NCBI RefSeq assembly: GCF_900199545.1
Contig: NZ_LT962671.1
Coordinates: 76,802-140,801, forward strand
Source: Raoultibacter massiliensis
GTDB taxonomy: Bacteria; Actinomycetota; Coriobacteriia; Coriobacteriales; Eggerthellaceae
Length of the DNA: 64,000 nt
Direction of reading: 5' to 3'
The notes under the pieces were generated by a model. The model did no database searches, was not told where the DNA came from, and saw nothing but the letters and a program-made list of their open reading frames with translations. The stretch's first letter is position 1. Every line of letters starts with the position of its first letter. Made by a program: the position numbers and the translations under genes. Below are positions 34,051-42,769 of this stretch, piece after piece.

Positions 34051-35682
34051 CTAGTCGGCGATGCCGCAGGCGCGCCAGGCGGCAACGCGTCCGGTTAGAA
34101 ACGCTCTGCCTACGCTCATGCCCGGCGTGGTCATCTTCTGGTATACGCCTCCGAAGAAGTTGCCCGAGCAGTTGCCTGCGGCATAGAGCCCTTCGATGGG
34201 TTTACGGTCTTCGCCGAGAACCTGCATGTCGGCATTCACTTCAAGGCCGCTTAGCGTGGTGAGCACCGAAGCGTGACGCGGTATCGCGTAGAACGGTGCC
34301 TTCGCGATTGGTTTCACCTTGTAACCGAGCTTTCCGAAGTCGGGCTCATAGTCGTAGTTGCCTTCCGCAAGCTCGTTGTAGCGCTGCACCGTTGCTGCGA
34401 AGGCATCGGCGGGAACGCCCATCTGCTTTGCGAGGTCTTCGATGGTGTCGGCTTTGTACACCCAACCGTTTTCGACGCCGTCGGGCACGATTGTGGTCCA
34501 ATCGCCGTATTGGGTCATGCCGGTGCCCATGTTGGGCAGGTCCTCCATGTAGTTGTCATCGAATATCTGGAAGTGCATCTGCTCGGGCTGCCGCACGTCT
34601 TGCGCCCAAACCTCGTCGTAGCTTACATCTTCGTTGGAGAAGCGGTTCCCCTCGGTGTTGACGCGCAGAAACGGGATGGTCGTTCCCTGCAGCGTATGGA
34701 ATCTGAGGCTCGGGTCGTAGTGGATGTTGGAGCAGTGCGGCGAACGCTGGATCTGGCCGCCGGCCCACATGCCCATGAGTATGCCGTCTCCCGTAGTCAC
34801 GTCGGGGCGCGTGTAGGCGGATTCGAGGCCGTCTGCCTGAGGCAGGTATTCCGCGCGCATCTCGGGGTTTCCCTCGTAGCCGCCTGCAGCGAGAATGACG
34901 CCCTTCTTCGCGTTGCACAGAATGTAGTCGCCCGCCTCGGTCTGGGCGATGACTCCGGTCACGCGGCCGCTCTCGTCTTGTCGGAGCTGGACGGCGGGCG
35001 TGTTGTACCGCACTTCGGTGTTGCCTCGCGCGACCGCGTCGTTAACGAGTTCGGTGGCGAGCGTCATCATGGTGCCCGTGCCGATCATCTCCCCTACGGG
35101 AATGAACGTGGTTTTGAACGATCGGTTCCAGTGCTCCGAGGGGGCTACCGGGTCTTCGATGATGAACGGGCCGTACTTCGTCTCGCCGAAGCGATCGACG
35201 ATCCAGTCGGCTAGGTTGCCGCTGTAGTTGACCCAGTTTCCGAGGACGTCCCATTTGCCGAGGTTGCATCCGGTCTCGCGATTCATATCGCCGACGATCT
35301 CCCAGCCGTTCACATCATAGCCCATTTCCTGCTGCATTTTCGATCCGATGGCCGTGAATACGAAACCGTGCGAATAGACGCTCTCGATCTTCTGCAAAAG
35401 GATGACGCTTGCGCCCTCCTCGGAGGCCGTTGCCGTAGCGACGGCGCCTGCGTTTCCCGCGCCGACGACTACGATGTCGGCCTCGAGGGTTTCAGCGATC
35501 TGGTCGTCGCCGATCGGCTCGGGCTTCGCTTTGTAATCCTTGGCGTTTCCCGATTGGCTTTCCGGTGCGGTGCTTTCCGGCGAGCTCTGGGCCGGAGTCG
35601 AGCATCCTGCGAGTCCTGCCAGGGCGGCAGCGCTTCCCAGTGCGACGCTTCCTTTGATGAAGCTCCTGCGATCAAGTTCCAT
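34051..35682 (-). CDS. Tat-exported FAD-dependent fumarate-reductase-like flavoprotein
   Basis: A 543-residue exported flavoprotein. The signal is short and has DRRSFIKG at residues 4-11; the lipobox-like AGCSTP suggests membrane anchoring. The FAD motif is VVVGAGNAGA. The C-terminal FAD block GNCSGNFFGGVYQKMTTPGMSVGR (split here) closely resembles the copy at 21.6 kb (GNFFxxxYxxxxPGxSxGR), so those two are paralogues. It has no haem motif. The neighbouring membrane LuxR gene downstream is its probable regulator. Substrate unknown. Confidence 0.85.
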   Translation of the reverse strand: MELDRRSFIKGSVALGSAAALAGLAGCSTPAQSSPESTAPESQSGNAKDYKAKPEPIGDDQIAETLEADIVVVGAGNAGAVATATASEEGASVILLQKIESVYSHGFVFTAIGSKMQQEMGYDVNGWEIVGDMNRETGCNLGKWDVLGNWVNYSGNLADWIVDRFGETKYGPFIIEDPVAPSEHWNRSFKTTFIPVGEMIGTGTMMTLATELVNDAVARGNTEVRYNTPAVQLRQDESGRVTGVIAQTEAGDYILCNAKKGVILAAGGYEGNPEMRAEYLPQADGLESAYTRPDVTTGDGILMGMWAGGQIQRSPHCSNIHYDPSLRFHTLQGTTIPFLRVNTEGNRFSNEDVSYDEVWAQDVRQPEQMHFQIFDDNYMEDLPNMGTGMTQYGDWTTIVPDGVENGWVYKADTIEDLAKQMGVPADAFAATVQRYNELAEGNYDYEPDFGKLGYKVKPIAKAPFYAIPRHASVLTTLSGLEVNADMQVLGEDRKPIEGLYAAGNCSGNFFGGVYQKMTTPGMSVGRAFLTGRVAAWRACGIAD

Positions 35683-35986
35683 GTCTCTCTCCCTTCCTCA
35701 TGGTTTCATCCCGTCCGCCGAGAACGATCGCCGCGGCGGAACGGCTCCATGTTAGGTGCGGCAGGGACGCAGCGCATCCTGCAAAGCGTCTAGAAACGGG
35801 GTTTCGCGCTCGACTATTCGGACTAGTCCGGGGTAAACAGGGGTGGGTCGGTGCTATGCGGGCGGGAGATCTTTGTTTTGTGTACTATAATCGGGACTGC
35901 CGTCCCGCAAAGGATCGCTATTGTGGAAACCTTATCGCCGCAAATCGTGTACGATTGCGAGATCGCCCTGCTGACAAGGAGGAATC
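35683..35986. other. Divergent intergenic region with a 12-bp palindrome
   Basis: About 300 bp. CGGACTAGTCCG at 35819-35830 is a perfect palindrome, a candidate LuxR-type operator. A TATAAT at 35886-35891 may be the -10 box of the WYL regulator gene, and CAAGGAGGAATC precedes its start. Confidence 0.4.
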
Positions 35987-36973
35987 ATGGCGGAAGGACA
36001 TCAGAAGCTCAAGCTGCTCTATCTGATGAAGATGCTTCAGGAGGAAACCGATTCCAAAAGCGGGCTTACTATGACGCAGATCATCGAGAAACTCGAAGAG
36101 CAGGGGATTTCTGCGGAGCGCAAGTCGATCTACCGCGATATTGAAACGCTGCGCGATTTCGGGCTGGACGTGAGGACGCATCAGCGCTATCCGGTCGAGT
36201 ACGCGGTGGAGGATCGCGACTTCGCCCTTCCCGAGCTTCTTCTGCTGGTTGACGCCGTGCAGGGAAGTCGGTTCCTCACGAAAAGCAAGAGCGACGCGCT
36301 CATTCGGAGCATCAAAAAACTTGCATCGAAGCGGCAGCGCAAACTTCTCGACAAGCATCTGCACGTAGAGGGACGCATTAAGACGCAAAACGAGTCGGTG
36401 TTCAAAAACGTCGACAGCATACAAAGCGCTTTGGCCGCGCACCGGAAGATCTCGTTTCTTTACTTCAAGTACAACGCCGCCAAAGAAAAGGTCATGCAGC
36501 ATGGCGGCGAGCGTTACGTCGAGACTCCGGTGGAGCTCGTGTACTCCGACGGATGTTATTATCTGGTTACGTTCAATGAAAAGCACGACGACTTCACCCA
36601 TTATCGCGTTGACCGCATGGATGATATCGAGCTGCTCGATGAGCGCGTGCAGCGAAACGAGCGGATTGCGAACTTCGACGTGCGGGAACTCGAGAGCCGT
36701 GCGTTCGGCATGTACAAGGGGGATCCCGTTTCCGCATCGTTCATCGTTGAAGAAGAGGCCATGTGCGCTGTGCTCGACCGGTTCGGCAAAGACGTGCATT
36801 CGACACCGCTCGGTGATGGCTCCGCTCGGGTGAGCACCGTGGTTATGAAAAGCCCCGTGTTTTTTGGCTGGCTCGCGCAGTTCGGCGGCGATGTGCGCAT
36901 CGAGAAGCCTCGGTCGCTAGCTCGCGAGTACCGGGATTACCTCGCTGGGATCGTGGAATCTTACGGGGATTGA
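35987..36973 (+). CDS. WYL-domain transcriptional regulator
   Basis: A 328-residue regulator. The N-terminal winged helix (about 7-70) shows the DeoR/YafY-like SIYRDIETLRDFGLDV signature. The WYL domain (about 145-210) has ISFLYFKY and YYLVTFNEKHDDFTHYRVDRM; the C-terminal WCX part follows (ASFIVEEEAMC to the end). WYL proteins often sense nucleotides or DNA ends and regulate defence or DNA-repair genes. Its stop lies inside the 3' end of a convergent hypothetical gene. No target is evident nearby, although a tracrRNA-like element lies about 0.8 kb away. Confidence 0.87.
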   Translation: MAEGHQKLKLLYLMKMLQEETDSKSGLTMTQIIEKLEEQGISAERKSIYRDIETLRDFGLDVRTHQRYPVEYAVEDRDFALPELLLLVDAVQGSRFLTKSKSDALIRSIKKLASKRQRKLLDKHLHVEGRIKTQNESVFKNVDSIQSALAAHRKISFLYFKYNAAKEKVMQHGGERYVETPVELVYSDGCYYLVTFNEKHDDFTHYRVDRMDDIELLDERVQRNERIANFDVRELESRAFGMYKGDPVSASFIVEEEAMCAVLDRFGKDVHSTPLGDGSARVSTVVMKSPVFFGWLAQFGGDVRIEKPRSLAREYRDYLAGIVESYGD

Positions 36974-37537
36974 CCAGGTTGAGGGTGCCGGCTCGCGGTT
37001 TGTGGGGAAGGGCCTTGGGCTGGAGGACTCAAAGGCTTTTTGCTTCGGATCTTCGTGAGCCGCCTTTTCGTGGAGTACAAGCGCTTCGGCTTCTATAACG
37101 ACTTTGCGATGCTGCACGGTTATATGGACGCTGCCCATATTCTCTGTGCGGATCGTGATTTCCGGCGGTCGATTCTCTCTTTGCTGGACTAACGATAGGC
37201 GCTCGATTCTCTCCCCGATCAGGGGAGAGAGGGGCCGATAGCTCTCCCAGCGCAGCGCGGCCGACTTTTTCTCGTCGCCGATGCCTCGGGGGTGTTTGCT
37301 CGATGGTAGATGCGGGGGCTTTTCGGTGTCGAAGGATCCTACCTGGAGTGCCAGGCGACGCTGATCTGCGATCGCGATAAGCAGGTCGCATGCTTCGAGC
37401 CTTATGATGACGGGGCTTCGCTCCATCCATTGCCTGGACTCTTCGTCCCACCCCAGCAGCACGTCGGCGATGCGCGATCCGACGATGCGCTCGGAGCTGA
37501 TGCCGAATGTGGCGGGGTCTACGCTGTGTGCTTTCAT
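36917..37537 (-). CDS. Hypothetical protein (206 aa)
   Basis: A 206-residue frame from ATG 37537, which has an AAGGAG site upstream. It begins MKAHSVDPATFGISSERIVG and has ITIRTENMGSVHITVQHRKVVIEAEALVLHE in the middle (broken here by the limit), while the C-terminal 50 residues are low in structure. The tail overlaps the convergent WYL gene by 57 bp. There are no membrane segments or known motifs. The first 150 residues look protein-like, but the region is AT-richer and isolated, so it could be a remnant. It lies about 190 bp downstream of the tracrRNA-like RNA on the same strand. Confidence 0.5.
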   Translation of the reverse strand: MKAHSVDPATFGISSERIVGSRIADVLLGWDEESRQWMERSPVIIRLEACDLLIAIADQRRLALQVGSFDTEKPPHLPSSKHPRGIGDEKKSAALRWESYRPLSPLIGERIERLSLVQQRENRPPEITIRTENMGSVHITVQHRKVVIEAEALVLHEKAAHEDPKQKAFESSSPRPFPTNREPAPSTWSIPVRFHDPSEVIPVLAS

Positions 37538-37729
37538 GGGATGCTCCTTGCATGCAAAACATTTGGTTTCTCGCAAGAATACCGATTGAAACAAGAACAT
37601 ATGTACGCAATATGGGACAGAGATTGGGGGAGAGAGGTGAAAAGGCAGGTCGAAGTACCAAAAAGAGGACAAGCAGTTTTTTCCGAATCGATAAAATTCA
37701 TCGAAAGGTTAGATGGGAGCGTATACTTG

Positions 37730-37862
37730 AAAAAAAGAAAGAGCCTGCAGGCTCTTTCGCTGAAGTCAAATTGCCACCTACGTGGCGCCTTTCGGCATTT
37801 TTGGCTAGGCCGTATTTTGACTCGCAGTGGAATCTTGACTGGTAGTTAAGCTCCCTAGGGAG
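37730..37862 (-). ncRNA. Candidate type II CRISPR tracrRNA (orphan)
   Basis: Read on the minus strand. An anti-repeat-like arm at 37850-37814 ends GCGAGTCAAAAT, then ACGGCCTAGCC (nexus-like hairpin, 37811-37803), GCCGAAAGGC (37796-37787), GCCACGTAGGTGGC (37786-37773) and a 9-bp terminator stem GAAAGAGCC with TGCA loop (37758-37737) followed by seven T (37736-37730). From memory, tracrRNAs of Streptococcus Cas9 read GCGAGTTAAAATAAGGC in the same place, then nexus, hairpins and U-run. A seven-base pair AGTCAAA/TTTGACT also encloses the middle hairpins. No cas gene is in the window. An alternative is a riboswitch-like leader of the gene at 36917-37537. Confidence 0.6.
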
Positions 37863-37937
37863 TGACCCGCTTGAAAGCCCTTTGATGCAACGGGGCGTGC
37901 TTTCTGCGGGGCGTCTTCCGGGTGCTTTGGCTATGCG

Positions 37938-37976
37938 GTTTTGCTTGCAGAGTAATTATGGCTGGTGTTGTAAAAT
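37938..37976 (+). repeat. Degenerate CRISPR-repeat-like sequence
   Basis: A 39-base stretch beginning GTTTTGCTTGCAG and ending GTTGTAAAAT. It aligns with the plus-strand copy of the tracrRNA anti-repeat (37814-37850, beginning ATTTTGACTCGCAG), sharing TTTTG, GCAG, AAT and CTGGT in order. As RNA it could pair with the anti-repeat over about 23 of 26 positions with an internal bulge, as in crRNA:tracrRNA duplexes. Only one copy is seen, so there is no array here. Confidence 0.5.
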
Positions 37977-38187
37977 CGAGGGCATTCGGGTAACTGCTGT
38001 TACACTTTCACATAGTGGAACCCACGAGCGCCGAGGGGCCTGCCGTTTTGATTTGCCGATCGAGGCGAATCGCTCTGACCCTTCGTGCTTGGCGTGTGTG
38101 CTGCGCTGTTGCGCGGCAGCATGAACTGACGGTCGGTCGGTTGCGGTTTGCTGCAAGCGGTTGAAATTGCCATAAAAAAGGACTTGC
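37977..38187 (+). other. Leader of the DUF6020 gene
   Basis: About 210 bp without a supported gene. An AAAAAAGGAC site lies just before ATG 38188. The stretch 37538-37729, on the other side of the RNA, also shows nothing beyond the minus-strand ribosome-binding site at 37538-37550. Confidence 0.35.
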
Positions 38188-40125
38188 ATGTTCGAAAAAC
38201 AAGGGTATTGCTTGAAAAGCTTCGTAATGGCTCTTCTGAGCTCGTTCGCCATTTGCAGCCATTTTACCGCTGTGCAAGACCCTGATTTTTCTCTTCCCGA
38301 TCTTTTTTACCTGGGCAACAGGTCGGATATGCTTTTGGCTGCAGTTGCGCTCTGCGTTCTTTTCGTTTGGTACGGGAAGCAGGTTGGCAGGACCGACCGG
38401 GTTGACAAAGCGGGCATCGTTTTGTCCTTCCTTTTCTCGGCCGTACTCGTCGTTGGCAGAGCTTTTACCGTCAACGATGTTACCTACGGCGTATACGGGA
38501 CGTTCGACACTATGATCGGCTCATGGCAGCGATGCCTGTTCACGGTCCTGGTTTTTGCGGGACTGTGGATCGCTCTCTACTACGGCGTTCGGTTTTTGTT
38601 CGAGAAGCTGGATGCGTTGAGGGGCAGGGCGGATGCGGGGGAAAGCCTGCCCGATTGCGGGAAGGCCGTACACTCGAGGATCACGCGGCTCTCCTTTTTC
38701 CTGCAAGAACATAGCCCCTGGAGCTACATGGCGCTGTTTGCGCTTAGCTGGTTGCCGTACATCATCGTCTTTTTCCCTGGCACCATCTACGTTGACGGTG
38801 CGTATCAGCTGCGCCAGTTCTTCGGCGCCGACCCTTATACCGGGCATCATCCGCTAGCGACCACGCTGTTGCTCGGCTCGCTCGTCCAGGTTGGGAGGGC
38901 TTTGGGATCCGATTCGATCGGCGTGTTTGCCTACGTCGTTTTGCAGGTTGCGCTAGTTTCCTATACGTGCGCGCGGATCGTCGAATGCGTTCGCGCGATC
39001 GCTCCGCGACAGCGGTGGATCGCCGTCGCGTGCATCGTCTTTTTCGCTTTCGTTCCCGTCTGGGGGGGGGCGGTTGTAAGCGTAAAGAAGGACGCGCTGT
39101 TCTATGCCGCGTTCGGAATGCTGGTCGTATCGGTGTTCGAGCTTGCAAGGCGCTGCGCTTCGGGAGGGCGGGCGCGGAAGAGGGATTACGTCCGGCTGTT
39201 TCTGCTGGCTTTGGCCGTCTCTCTCATCCGCAACGAAGGATCCCTCGTTGCATGCGCCATCCTGTGCTGCCTCGGCTTGTACCTGCTCATGCTCAAGCAG
39301 CCGCGCAGGCGCGCGGCCGCGCTCGTCGGCCTTGCGATCTGCGTCGTTCTTTCGTACGGCATCGGCTACAAAACCGTGCTCATGGGCGCCCTCGATGCTG
39401 AGAACGGTTCGATCTCCGAAGCCCTCGCCATCCCCCTTCAGCAGACCGCCCGCTACTGGATTGCGGCGCCCGAAGACGTAACCGATTCGATTTCCGAGGG
39501 AGTGAGCCGCGTTCTCGATACAAGCGGGTTGGTCGAATCGGTGTACAACCCGCAAATATCGGACAACATCAAGTTCGGCTTCTTCCATAAGGAGTACGAT
39601 GCCGGAGATCTGCTGGCTTTTGCGCGTTCGTACATCGAAATGGGTTCTACCCATCCGGTTTTGTTCGCCGAGGCGTTCGTGGATCAGACCCTCGGATGGT
39701 GGTACCCCGAGCTTTACGGAGACCCCGACCATGCCGTTTCCGGCATGGGCTTGTGGCAGCTCACTCCGGCGCCCGACGTGTACGGCGAAGTGGTGGATTC
39801 CTCGCTTGCGTTTCAGGAGACCGGGGCCGTGAATGCGTTCGTGTCCCTTATCGACTGCTTTGCGTATGTGCCGGGGATCGGCATGCTCGTCTATCCCGCC
39901 GTATACCTCTGGCTTCTCGCCTTCCTCGCAGCTTACCTGGTGCGGGCTGGTGAAAAGCGCAAGCTGGTGATGATTCTTCCTTTTGCGTTGAATTTCCTCA
40001 TCTGCATCGCTTCTCCCGCAAATGGGCTGACTCGCTACGCGGTGCCGATCATGATGGTTTGCGGAATTCTGATTGCCTTTACTTTGGGGGAGGAAGGCGA
40101 GTCCGCTAGCGCTATGCATAGGTGA
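38188..40125 (+). CDS. DUF6020-family large membrane protein
   Basis: A 645-residue polytopic protein with about thirteen or fourteen hydrophobic segments. It resembles a GT-C glycosyltransferase or oligosaccharide-flippase-like membrane protein: GTIYVDGAYQLRQFFG with a nearby acidic residue and GHHPLATTLLLG are typical of DUF6020. Such proteins are frequent in Coriobacteriia and Clostridia near surface-polymer genes. No neighbour here belongs to a polysaccharide cluster, but a response regulator follows about 110 bp downstream. Function unproven. Confidence 0.72.
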   Translation: MFEKQGYCLKSFVMALLSSFAICSHFTAVQDPDFSLPDLFYLGNRSDMLLAAVALCVLFVWYGKQVGRTDRVDKAGIVLSFLFSAVLVVGRAFTVNDVTYGVYGTFDTMIGSWQRCLFTVLVFAGLWIALYYGVRFLFEKLDALRGRADAGESLPDCGKAVHSRITRLSFFLQEHSPWSYMALFALSWLPYIIVFFPGTIYVDGAYQLRQFFGADPYTGHHPLATTLLLGSLVQVGRALGSDSIGVFAYVVLQVALVSYTCARIVECVRAIAPRQRWIAVACIVFFAFVPVWGGAVVSVKKDALFYAAFGMLVVSVFELARRCASGGRARKRDYVRLFLLALAVSLIRNEGSLVACAILCCLGLYLLMLKQPRRRAAALVGLAICVVLSYGIGYKTVLMGALDAENGSISEALAIPLQQTARYWIAAPEDVTDSISEGVSRVLDTSGLVESVYNPQISDNIKFGFFHKEYDAGDLLAFARSYIEMGSTHPVLFAEAFVDQTLGWWYPELYGDPDHAVSGMGLWQLTPAPDVYGEVVDSSLAFQETGAVNAFVSLIDCFAYVPGIGMLVYPAVYLWLLAFLAAYLVRAGEKRKLVMILPFALNFLICIASPANGLTRYAVPIMMVCGILIAFTLGEEGESASAMHR

Positions 40126-40233
40126 GAGAGCTCTTCATCTGTTGGGAGACTCCGTGGCGAAGTGCGGGCGATTTGGCTCGCTTGCGCGGACTGGCGTATC
40201 ATGCGATGGGTCTGAACCTGTTGGAGGTACCGT

Positions 40234-40905
40234 ATGCGCATACTGCTTGTCGAAGATGACGCGGCCATTGTGGCGGCCCTGTCGGAACTGCTTGCCAGCG
40301 AAGGATACGAAGTCGAATCGGCGTCGCGCCAAGACGCTGCAATCGATTTGCTGGCAACGTCGTTGTACGATCTTGCTCTTCTCGATGTTTCGCTCGAACA
40401 GGGGAGCGGCTTTGCCGTGTGCGCAGCCGCCCGCGAGGTTGCCCCCGCCATGCCCGTGGTGTTTCTCACGGCGTCCGATGACGAGTACAGCACCGTTGCC
40501 GGCCTTGACATGGGCGCGGTCGACTACATCGCGAAGCCGTTTCGCGCGAGGGAGCTCCTTGCGCGCGTCAACGCCGCACTCCGGCGCATCCAAGGCCAAC
40601 CGACATCGCTGATGCTCGGCGATGTTGAAATCGACCCCGTATCGGCTACGGTGCGCAAGCGGGGCGAAGAGGTCGTGCTCTCCGCCCTAGAATACCGGCT
40701 GCTTCTTCTGTTCGCTCAGAACTCGGGCTCCCTTATTTCGCGCGAGCGCATGCGCAGCGCCTTATGGGACAGCGCAGGCGAATATGTGAGCGACAACGCC
40801 ATCAACGTGTATGTCAAGCGTCTGCGTGAGAAAATCGAGGACGATCCGTCCGACCCGAGGCTCGTTGTGACTGTTCGCGGCCTCGGTTACAAGGCGGGTT
40901 GCTAG
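40234..40905 (+). CDS. OmpR/PhoB-family response regulator
   Basis: A 223-residue regulator. The receiver has the acidic pair ED at 7-9, the phospho-acceptor Asp at 51 (ALLDVSLEQG), and the Lys in AKPFRARELL. The C-terminal winged helix (about 128-222) has LSALEYRLLLLF and SDNAINVYVKRLREKIEDDP, so it binds DNA as an OmpR-type dimer. The histidine kinase gene starts two bases after the stop, then an ABC transporter. This set is the arrangement of peptide- or envelope-stress-sensing systems. Confidence 0.92.
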   Translation: MRILLVEDDAAIVAALSELLASEGYEVESASRQDAAIDLLATSLYDLALLDVSLEQGSGFAVCAAAREVAPAMPVVFLTASDDEYSTVAGLDMGAVDYIAKPFRARELLARVNAALRRIQGQPTSLMLGDVEIDPVSATVRKRGEEVVLSALEYRLLLLFAQNSGSLISRERMRSALWDSAGEYVSDNAINVYVKRLREKIEDDPSDPRLVVTVRGLGYKAGC

Positions 40906-40906
40906 T

Positions 40907-41959
40907 ATGGGCGCCTTTGTGAGGAACCCCGTGCTCGCACGGCAGGCGATAGCGCTTCTTTGCGCCCATCTTGCCGTTTGCGCGGGAGCCTATGCTTTGG
41001 CCGGATGGCAGGCTGCTGCGTCCGCGGCCGTTGCGGGTCTTCTTTCCGTCGGGCTGTTCGCCCTGTTCTCGATCGTGCGCCATCGCGAGATAGCGCGTCT
41101 TTCCGCAGAGGTAGACGAAGTGCTCCACGCGGGACGGCGCATCGACTTGTCCGATTGCCGCGAAGGAGATGTTGCGATTCTTCGCAACGAGGTGTCTAAG
41201 ATGACGGCACGTCTTGCCCGCACTGCCGATCAGCTCGAACGGGAAAAATCGGCTCTCGCCGACGCTCTTGCCGATATCTCGCATCAGATCCGCACGCCCC
41301 TTACCGCTGTCGAGTTGATGATTCCGGTGATAGAGCGGTCGCAGAGCGAAGAGGAGCGTTCCCGTTGGCTTCACGAACTCGATCGCATGGTCGACAGGGT
41401 TTCGTGGCTTGTGACGGCCCTGCTGAAGATGGCGAAGCTCGATGCGGGTGCCGTTCGTCTGCAGAGACGTCCCGTCGATGCTCCGAAAGCTGTGGAGGCG
41501 GCGGTCGATCCGCTTGCCATTGCGCTTGACATGCGCGGGGTCGACTGCGTCATCGAGGCCGATGGCGTTGAAACGTTCGACGGCGATGCGGCGTGGACGA
41601 CCGAGGCCGTCGGCAACATCGTCAAGAACTGCATGGAACACACGCCCGAAGGCGGGCGGATAACGGTGAACCTCAGCATGGATGCCGTAGCCTGCCGCAT
41701 CCGCATAGCCGATACCGGCCCGGGCATCGCCGAGGAGGATTTGCCTCACGTGTTCGAGCGCTTCTATCGAGGCGGCGTTCGCTCGGCCGGCGCGGTAAGC
41801 GAAAAAGACGGCGTGGATGCGTTTCGCGCGCAGGGGTTCGGCATCGGGCTTTCGCTTGCGCAATCGCTTGTTTCGGCGCAGGGCGGATCGTTGCGGGCGT
41901 CGAATCTCGAAGCGGGAGGGGCATGCTTCGAAATCACGTTTCCGAAGTTAACGGTGTAG
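40907..41959 (+). CDS. Sensor histidine kinase
   Basis: A 350-residue kinase. Two membrane segments lie at about residues 15-33 and 36-57, with very little periplasmic loop. This intramembrane-sensing type (BceS-like) usually senses through a partner ABC transporter. HAMP-like helix to 118, then the phospho-acceptor His126 in ISHQIRTPL. The ATPase has NCMEH (N box, Asn to the left in IVKN), DTGPGI (G1) and GFGIGLS (G2). It follows the regulator by two bases and lies before the ABC exporter genes, so signal input from that transporter is plausible. Confidence 0.9.
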   Translation: MGAFVRNPVLARQAIALLCAHLAVCAGAYALAGWQAAASAAVAGLLSVGLFALFSIVRHREIARLSAEVDEVLHAGRRIDLSDCREGDVAILRNEVSKMTARLARTADQLEREKSALADALADISHQIRTPLTAVELMIPVIERSQSEEERSRWLHELDRMVDRVSWLVTALLKMAKLDAGAVRLQRRPVDAPKAVEAAVDPLAIALDMRGVDCVIEADGVETFDGDAAWTTEAVGNIVKNCMEHTPEGGRITVNLSMDAVACRIRIADTGPGIAEEDLPHVFERFYRGGVRSAGAVSEKDGVDAFRAQGFGIGLSLAQSLVSAQGGSLRASNLEAGGACFEITFPKLTV

Positions 41960-41995
41960 GGGTTCCCTGCGCTGTTTTCGGGCATGTTGGGCGAA

Positions 41996-42011
41996 ATTAC
42001 AATTCTGTAAT
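41996..42011. promoter_or_regulatory. Inverted repeat upstream of the ABC transporter
   Basis: ATTACA-ATTC-TGTAAT is a perfect 6-bp inverted repeat 75 bp before the ATPase start. The position fits a binding site for the upstream OmpR-type regulator or an operator of the transporter operon. Confidence 0.5.
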
Positions 42012-42085
42012 GCGAGCGTCATTTCCGAGCAAGGAGCGTCTGCGACGATAGTCTCGGACATTCATCGACGAAGAAGGCGGACGCC

Positions 42086-42769
42086 ATGGACATCATTACC
42101 GTACAGCATCTGACTAAGGTTTACGGATCGGGACCCGCGTCGACCCGGGCGCTCGACGATGTGTCTTTCTCTATCGCCGAGGGCGAATACGTAGCCATCG
42201 TAGGGTCGTCGGGATCGGGCAAATCGACGCTTCTGCACCTGATGGGCGGCGTTGACCGCCCCACATCGGGAACGGTTCTGCTGAACGGAGCCGATGTGTA
42301 CGCGCGCTCGGATGAAGAGCTCGCCGTGTTCAGGCGCCGAGAAGTGGGTCTCGTATATCAGTTCTACAATCTCATTCCCGTGTTGAACGTCGTGGAGAAC
42401 ATGACGCTTCCCGTTGCGCTCGACGGCCGCGAGGTGAATCGGGATCGTCTCTCGTCGCTGCTCTCTTCCCTCGGGCTCGAGGGAAGAGAGAGCCATCTTC
42501 CCAACCAGCTTTCCGGCGGCCAACAGCAACGTGTTGCCATTGGGCGCGCACTCATGAACGCGCCCGCCGTCGTGCTGGCCGACGAGCCGACGGGCAACCT
42601 TGACTCGAAGAACAGCCGCGAGATCATGGCTCTTCTGCGCGCTTCCAACAAGCAGATGGGGCAGACTCTCGTGGTCATCACGCATGACGAGGACATCGCT
42701 CTGTCCGCCGATCGCATCATAGCCATCGAGGATGGGAGAATCGCGCGCGATGAGAGGATCAGACGATGA
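42086..42769 (+). CDS. ABC transporter ATP-binding protein (MacB/LolD/BceA type)
   Basis: A 227-residue ATPase. Walker A is GSSGSGKS at about residues 39-46; the signature is LSGGQQQR; Walker B is VVLADEP followed by TGNLDSKN, the specific mark of the LolD/MacB/FtsE group. The switch His is ITHD. The stop overlaps the permease start by four bases (ATGA-type), so the two form one unit. Together with the two-component system it likely handles antimicrobial peptides or envelope stress. Confidence 0.93.
   Translation: MDIITVQHLTKVYGSGPASTRALDDVSFSIAEGEYVAIVGSSGSGKSTLLHLMGGVDRPTSGTVLLNGADVYARSDEELAVFRRREVGLVYQFYNLIPVLNVVENMTLPVALDGREVNRDRLSSLLSSLGLEGRESHLPNQLSGGQQQRVAIGRALMNAPAVVLADEPTGNLDSKNSREIMALLRASNKQMGQTLVVITHDEDIALSADRIIAIEDGRIARDERIRR

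Noticed and set aside
38045..38080. Possible third CRISPR-repeat-like sequence starting GTTTTGATTTGC
   Set aside because: Only the first dozen bases resemble the degenerate repeat; the rest does not align, and the spacing (about 107 bp) is not that of an array.
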